From positions 106,536-133,868 of the forward strand of contig DFYU01000104.1 of assembly GCA_002383415.1 (NCBI GenBank): 27,333 bases of DNA, read 5' to 3'. The notes under the pieces were generated by a model, which was not told the origin of the DNA, searched no databases, and saw only the letters and a program-made list of their open reading frames with translations. Source of the DNA: Geobacter sp. UBA4074. GTDB lineage: Bacteria > Desulfobacterota > Desulfuromonadia > Geobacterales > Pseudopelobacteraceae. Position 1 is the first letter of the stretch; every line of letters starts with the position of its first letter. The translations under genes and the position numbers were made by a program. Shown here piece after piece: positions 23,837-27,333 of the stretch.

Positions 23837-25168
23837 TCACCACCAACGCGGCAACAGCAGGGAGCGCATGATCATGGCAGCCGCCGGCCTGAGCGAAGGC
23901 GAGAGATAACAGGCCCCTTGGGCGGCCACCCAGTAGGAAAGGCAGGTTGCCCCGGCAGCCCCCATGGCGCCATAGCGCGGTATCAGCAACAGATTGAGCA
24001 GGATATTGGCAATGGCACCGGTCGAGGCGGTCCACAATTGGGCCCGACCCCAATCCAGGGCGATGAAGTGTGCATTGCGGGCAACGGTCAGGTTGGCGAA
24101 CAGGCCGGCCCAGATCAGCACAGCCAACAACGGTGCAGACGGTTGATAGGCACTGCCGAACAGGAGCTGCACCAGCCAGGGGGCCAGCAAGGTCACCGGC
24201 AGCGCCACTGCGTAGCCCAGGAAGGCCAACAGGTTATAGAGCCGTTGCAGCTGCTGCTCAAACTGTGCCTGATCAGTGGCTCGCAACTCGACGATACGGG
24301 GAAACAATGAGGAGACAATGGCGGCCGGCACAAAGTACCAAACCTCGGAAATACGGACCGCTGCGGCGTAAAAACCGACCTCAGCCTCGCTGGTCAGCGC
24401 CCCCAGCATAACCTGATCGATCCTGAGGTAGATCATCAGCACCACCCCCGACAGGACCATCGGGATGGCACTGCGGACCAGCGAACGGAAACGGACGCCA
24501 TCCCAGCGCCAACTGCTCAGCCGCTCCGCCTTACGCAGATACACAAACACTAGGCCGCAGGCCACCAGCAACGCCTCGACCGCCGTGGCAATGGCAATGG
24601 CGGTCAGCGAGGCACCGGCCAGGACACAGGCCAGTTTTGCCGCACTGGAGAGCAGAAAGGCGGCGATCCGCACCATGACCGTATAGCGTGACGCCACGCG
24701 GGATTGAAACCAGAGGTCCACCACCTCGCTGGCCTGGAACAACAACGAACTGCCCAGCAGGGCCACCAGCAGCAGGGCCAGACTATCGCCCGGACGCAGC
24801 ACCAGGATCGTGACCACGGCCAGCAGGTATGCCAGAGCCCCGCTTGCCAGGCGAATCAGAAAGGTGGTGCCCAGGATCGTGGCACGGTGCTCGGCATGGA
24901 TCACCAACTCGCGCACCACCAGCGATTCCAGCCCGAACAGGGCCAGGGCTGAAAACAGCATCACATAGGAGCCGGCAAAACTTAAGCTGCCGTACCCTTC
25001 CGGCCCCAGGTAGCGGGCGATCCAGACCCCCACCACCAGGCCGACACCCATCCGGACCAGGCGATCACTGAACAGCCAGAGGGTGTTATTGAAGCCGGGT
25101 GCCTGCAGTAAGGCATCGAGTCGACAGAAGATGAAAGCGGGGAGATAGCGGCGCATGAAGGTAAGCAT
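23837..25168 (-). CDS. Wzx-like polysaccharide flippase
   Basis: This integral membrane protein of about 443 residues has around 12-14 hydrophobic helices across its whole length. It carries the N-terminal features of the Polysacc_synt/MATE-like flippase family (FSDRLVRMGVGLVVGVWIARYLGPEGYGSLSFA). It should move lipid-linked oligosaccharide across the cytoplasmic membrane. The start is uncertain: ATG 25168, ATG 25156 and GTG 25201 are all possible and none has a good ribosome binding site. The upstream regulator gene ends at 25214. Together with at least six glycosyltransferases it points to a Wzx/Wzy-type pathway, but no Wzy polymerase is seen in the window. Confidence 0.9.
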   Translation of the reverse strand: MLTFMRRYLPAFIFCRLDALLQAPGFNNTLWLFSDRLVRMGVGLVVGVWIARYLGPEGYGSLSFAGSYVMLFSALALFGLESLVVRELVIHAEHRATILGTTFLIRLASGALAYLLAVVTILVLRPGDSLALLLVALLGSSLLFQASEVVDLWFQSRVASRYTVMVRIAAFLLSSAAKLACVLAGASLTAIAIATAVEALLVACGLVFVYLRKAERLSSWRWDGVRFRSLVRSAIPMVLSGVVLMIYLRIDQVMLGALTSEAEVGFYAAAVRISEVWYFVPAAIVSSLFPRIVELRATDQAQFEQQLQRLYNLLAFLGYAVALPVTLLAPWLVQLLFGSAYQPSAPLLAVLIWAGLFANLTVARNAHFIALDWGRAQLWTASTGAIANILLNLLLIPRYGAMGAAGATCLSYWVAAQGACYLSPSLRPAAAMIMRSLLLPRWW

Positions 25169-25213
25169 GGCGCACGTGGTCAATGGCTGCGGCTGGTGCA
25201 CGAAAACGTGCTG

Positions 25214-25852
25214 TCAGCCTGCATACGGCAGCTCGAGAAAACAGGACGGCACCAGGATGGTTTCCGGCTTGGCCCCCAGTTCCAGCAGCGCGGCCTTCAG
25301 TTCTGCAGCCCGCCGCAGGGATGAGATAACGATCCGGTGGGTCTCCCCCAGCAGGCCGTAGGCCAGCGAGACCACCTCAACCCCCATGAATCGTTCGCCA
25401 ACGCCACAGGTATCCATGGCCAGCGAAAGTTCCAGACCGCCTTGCTGCATGGTCAGCCAGGCAATGCCAGCCACCCCGTCGATACCGCAAAACGCGACCC
25501 GCTCCACCCCTTCCTCGCGGAGCTGGGCGGCTATCTGACCATATTCCTGCTGCACGACGGCGATGACCTCGTCCAGGTAGCGGGCATGCAGCAGCGCCAG
25601 ACGACGCCGTTCAGCGGCCCCTTTGGCGGTCAGTTGGTAGCTTTTACGGTTGCTGGACAGATCCCGCACCCGCACCCAACCCTTGTCGCTGCAGACCTTC
25701 AGGTAGCCGTTCACCAGCCCCAGGGCGCTCTGCAGGCGACGCGCCAGGTCGCGCTGCGAGCCCACATCCCCCTTGTCCAGTTCGCAGAGCAGGCGAAAGA
25801 CCGTGTAGTCATCCAGCGATAGCACTGATTTTTTGTTCATGGTGTGAACCAT
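25214..25852 (-). CDS. Winged-helix (MarR-like) regulator with C-terminal Rossmann-like domain
   Basis: This 212-residue protein begins with a winged-helix domain (about residues 14-80: YTVFRLLCELDKGD, SQRDLARRLQSALGLVNGYL and a KGWVRVRDLSS wing). It resembles the EPS-associated MarR-family regulators found beside exopolysaccharide loci. A linker helix follows. Residues 116-210 contain VAFCGIDGVAGIA, a GxxGxxG turn (G123, G126, G129), and a second strand LELSLAMD ending in an acid. That pattern suggests a Rossmann-like nucleotide or nucleotide-sugar sensor. The ATG at 25852 is given, but 25840 is possible; a GAGG lies too close to the first and rather far from the second. It probably controls its own operon; the ligand is unknown. 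Confidence 0.8.
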   Translation of the reverse strand: MVHTMNKKSVLSLDDYTVFRLLCELDKGDVGSQRDLARRLQSALGLVNGYLKVCSDKGWVRVRDLSSNRKSYQLTAKGAAERRRLALLHARYLDEVIAVVQQEYGQIAAQLREEGVERVAFCGIDGVAGIAWLTMQQGGLELSLAMDTCGVGERFMGVEVVSLAYGLLGETHRIVISSLRRAAELKAALLELGAKPETILVPSCFLELPYAG

Positions 25853-25866
25853 TACCTCAGACCCGC

Positions 25867-27075
25867 TTATTTTGCAACCGTCAACAGACGCTGGTAGAGA
25901 CCTTCCAGTTGGCTTGCCCGACGCTTCCAGCCATGTTCCTCACGGGCCCGCAGCCTGAGGCGCTTGCCCCGCTGCTGCAGATCATCGTGATCCTGGAGGG
26001 CCTGCTCGATGCTGCGGGCCAAATCCTCGGCGCTGCCCGGCTCGGCATAGATACCATCATCTCCCAGCAGCTCACGGTTGACCGGGCTTTCATAACAGAC
26101 CGTGGGTAGGCCGCAAGCCATGTAGTTCAGCAACTTACCATTGGCCTCGGTGGACGAGAGCTTGGGAGAAACCGCCAGATCGCCGGCCGAGAGTAAAAGC
26201 GGTGCATCGCCATAGTCCACCCGGCCGGTGAAGGTCACAAAACCGGCCAGTTTGAGCTGTTCGGCTGTAACGCGGTAGGCCTCATCCGGGAACCCCATCA
26301 GCAACAGATGAAAGGTGCAGCGTCGTTCTTTAAGCAGCACGGCGGCCTTGAGCAGCAGATCGGTGCCCTGGTACTGGTTGAGCAGCCCCAGGTAGACCAC
26401 CAGCGGCAGGTCATTGCTGATGCCCAACCGCTGCCGGGCATCGCTACGCGATAAGGGCCGAAAGACCATGGTATCGACCCCGTCCGGAAGAGAAACCACC
26501 CGTTCTTCCGGCAACCCGTTGGCCAGTAGTTCGCCCCTACCTGGGGTCGAGCTGGTCAGCACCAGATCGGCCAAACGGTTGATCCCGCTTTCGACCGACC
26601 TGAACAACCGGTGCAACAGTGAATTCGGTTTGAAAAACCCGTGGTTGAGTGATTCGCCGGTCAGGCTGCCCTGGTAGTCGAAAACAAGCGGCACCCGCAG
26701 CAGCCTGGCCACCAGCCAGCCCACCAGCGCGCCTTCATGTAGGTGTCCGTGGATCAGCTGCGGCCGAAAGCTCAAACCGGTGCCCAGCGCGGTTACCAGC
26801 AGCAGCAGGTCAAGATACAGCTTGTGCCAGGAAGGACCGGCCTCCCGCTTCTGATACCAGGGGATAGCGGTAATCCGCTCAACCGGCACCGGCTCCAGGT
26901 CGCGCCCCAGATGGTAGCTGACGATCCGCACCTGATGGCCCAGCGCCATCAGGGCACGCGCCTCTTCATAAATCCTGACGTGGCAGCCCCGGTCTGAGAA
27001 ATAGGGGGTCGGGGCGATCATCAGGATGCGCAGCCCGGTCTGGGGGTCCTTATCAGACATGGTCATCCGGCTCAT
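25867..27075 (-). CDS. GT4-family glycosyltransferase
   Basis: This 402-residue GT-B enzyme has an N-terminal domain starting LRILMIAPTPYFSDRGCHVRI. Its donor domain contains LVVYLGLLNQYQGTDLLLKA and the segment SPKLSSTEANGKLLNYMACG, where the glutamate and the following NGK/Y replace the usual EX7E in part. That pattern is common in GT4 relatives that act on lipid-linked or mannose-type acceptors. ATG 27075 is chosen because AGGGAG lies about seven bases upstream; internal ATGs at 27066 and 27060 lack this. The start overlaps the GT2 gene before it by 23 bases. The winged-helix regulator gene follows 14 bases after the stop. Confidence 0.88.
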   Translation of the reverse strand: MSRMTMSDKDPQTGLRILMIAPTPYFSDRGCHVRIYEEARALMALGHQVRIVSYHLGRDLEPVPVERITAIPWYQKREAGPSWHKLYLDLLLLVTALGTGLSFRPQLIHGHLHEGALVGWLVARLLRVPLVFDYQGSLTGESLNHGFFKPNSLLHRLFRSVESGINRLADLVLTSSTPGRGELLANGLPEERVVSLPDGVDTMVFRPLSRSDARQRLGISNDLPLVVYLGLLNQYQGTDLLLKAAVLLKERRCTFHLLLMGFPDEAYRVTAEQLKLAGFVTFTGRVDYGDAPLLLSAGDLAVSPKLSSTEANGKLLNYMACGLPTVCYESPVNRELLGDDGIYAEPGSAEDLARSIEQALQDHDDLQQRGKRLRLRAREEHGWKRRASQLEGLYQRLLTVAK

Positions 27076-27333
27076 TCAACCGCTCCCTGACGGTGTAGAC
27101 CGGCTTGCCTTGCGATTCGTACCAGGTACGGGCGTTCAACTCCCCCAACAACCCCAGGGCGATGAACTGGACCCCCATGAACAACAGAAAGGCGGTCAGG
27201 ATCAGGAGCGGGTTGCGATTCATGCTGTAGTCGTTGAACAACTTCATCCAGAGCGTGGCGCCGCCGGTCACAAACGACAACAGTACCGCATAGATGCCCC
27301 ACTTACCGAACAGCTGGATCGGCTTGGTGGCGT
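27053..27333 (-). CDS. GT2 polyprenyl-phosphate sugar transferase (GtrB/ArnC-like), C-terminal fragment
   Basis: The minus-strand frame is open from the window edge to the stop at 27053, giving about 93 codons. It encodes two membrane helices (about GIYAVLLSFVTGG and LLILTAFLLFMGVQFIALGLL) and ends with GELNARTWYESQGKPVYTVRE. This tail is typical of DPM1/GtrB/ArnC-type GT2 enzymes that load a sugar onto undecaprenyl or dolichyl phosphate at the cytoplasmic face. The catalytic GT-A domain and the start lie outside the window. Such an enzyme could supply the lipid-linked sugar used by a YfhO- or GT-C-type transferase in the same operon. Confidence 0.88.
   Translation of the reverse strand, partial: ATKPIQLFGKWGIYAVLLSFVTGGATLWMKLFNDYSMNRNPLLILTAFLLFMGVQFIALGLLGELNARTWYESQGKPVYTVRERLNEPDDHV

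Noticed and set aside
23396..24310. Plus-strand open frame of 304 codons opposite the GT4 and flippase genes.
   Set aside because: It crosses two well-supported coupled genes, and its composition (Arg, Pro, Gln, Ser) is that of an antisense shadow.

Overview
This GC-rich window looks like chromosome of a Desulfuromonadota/Geobacterales bacterium, close to Geobacter or Trichlorobacter. That assignment is an inference from gene content: a Geobacter-style fumarate reductase/succinate dehydrogenase, a PgpH-type HD hydrolase ahead of ybeY-corC-lnt, prfB with its recoding site, and many signalling and surface-polysaccharide genes. I see no tRNA, rRNA, insertion sequence, CRISPR array, prophage or origin. 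No stretch longer than 300 bases lacks a gene.

Layout. (1) 1-1368: the end of frdA, then frdB and a strong terminator. (2) 1416-1886, minus: a small unknown protein with a possible C-terminal helix-turn-helix and a perfect inverted repeat just upstream of its ribosome binding site. (3) 2019-3755: asnS and a DUF503 gene. (4) 3772-9049: a near-consensus promoter, then pgpH-ybeY-corC-lnt, all overlapping. (5) 9046-13799: prfB with its in-frame TGA and +1 frameshift site, a SPOR/NlpC-P60 lipoprotein, a DUF1015 protein, an EVE-domain protein and a short exported DUF4140/DUF4139-like protein. (6) 13870-14871, minus: an exported PpiC/SurA-type prolyl isomerase, divergent from (7) 14965-16325: a cheY-like gene and a protein combining four MshEN-like repeats with a CheX-like phosphatase domain. 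(8) 16343-16382: a long bidirectional terminator. (9) 16376-27333, minus: an overlapping surface-polysaccharide operon. In transcription order it encodes a GT2 polyprenyl-phosphate sugar transferase (cut by the window edge), a GT4, a winged-helix regulator, a Wzx-like flippase, two GT4s, a GT2, a GT4, a YfhO-family membrane protein and TrmN6.

How the parts work together. Region 4 joins cyclic-dinucleotide turnover, rRNA maturation and lipoprotein acylation. Region 5 continues with translation termination and cell-wall remodelling. Region 7 is a two-gene phospho-signalling unit whose second protein may sense c-di-GMP and dephosphorylate its CheY partner; it is the most promising new system here. 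Region 9 builds and exports an exopolysaccharide or O-antigen-like glycan. It carries its own regulator, which appears to have a Rossmann-like sensor domain.
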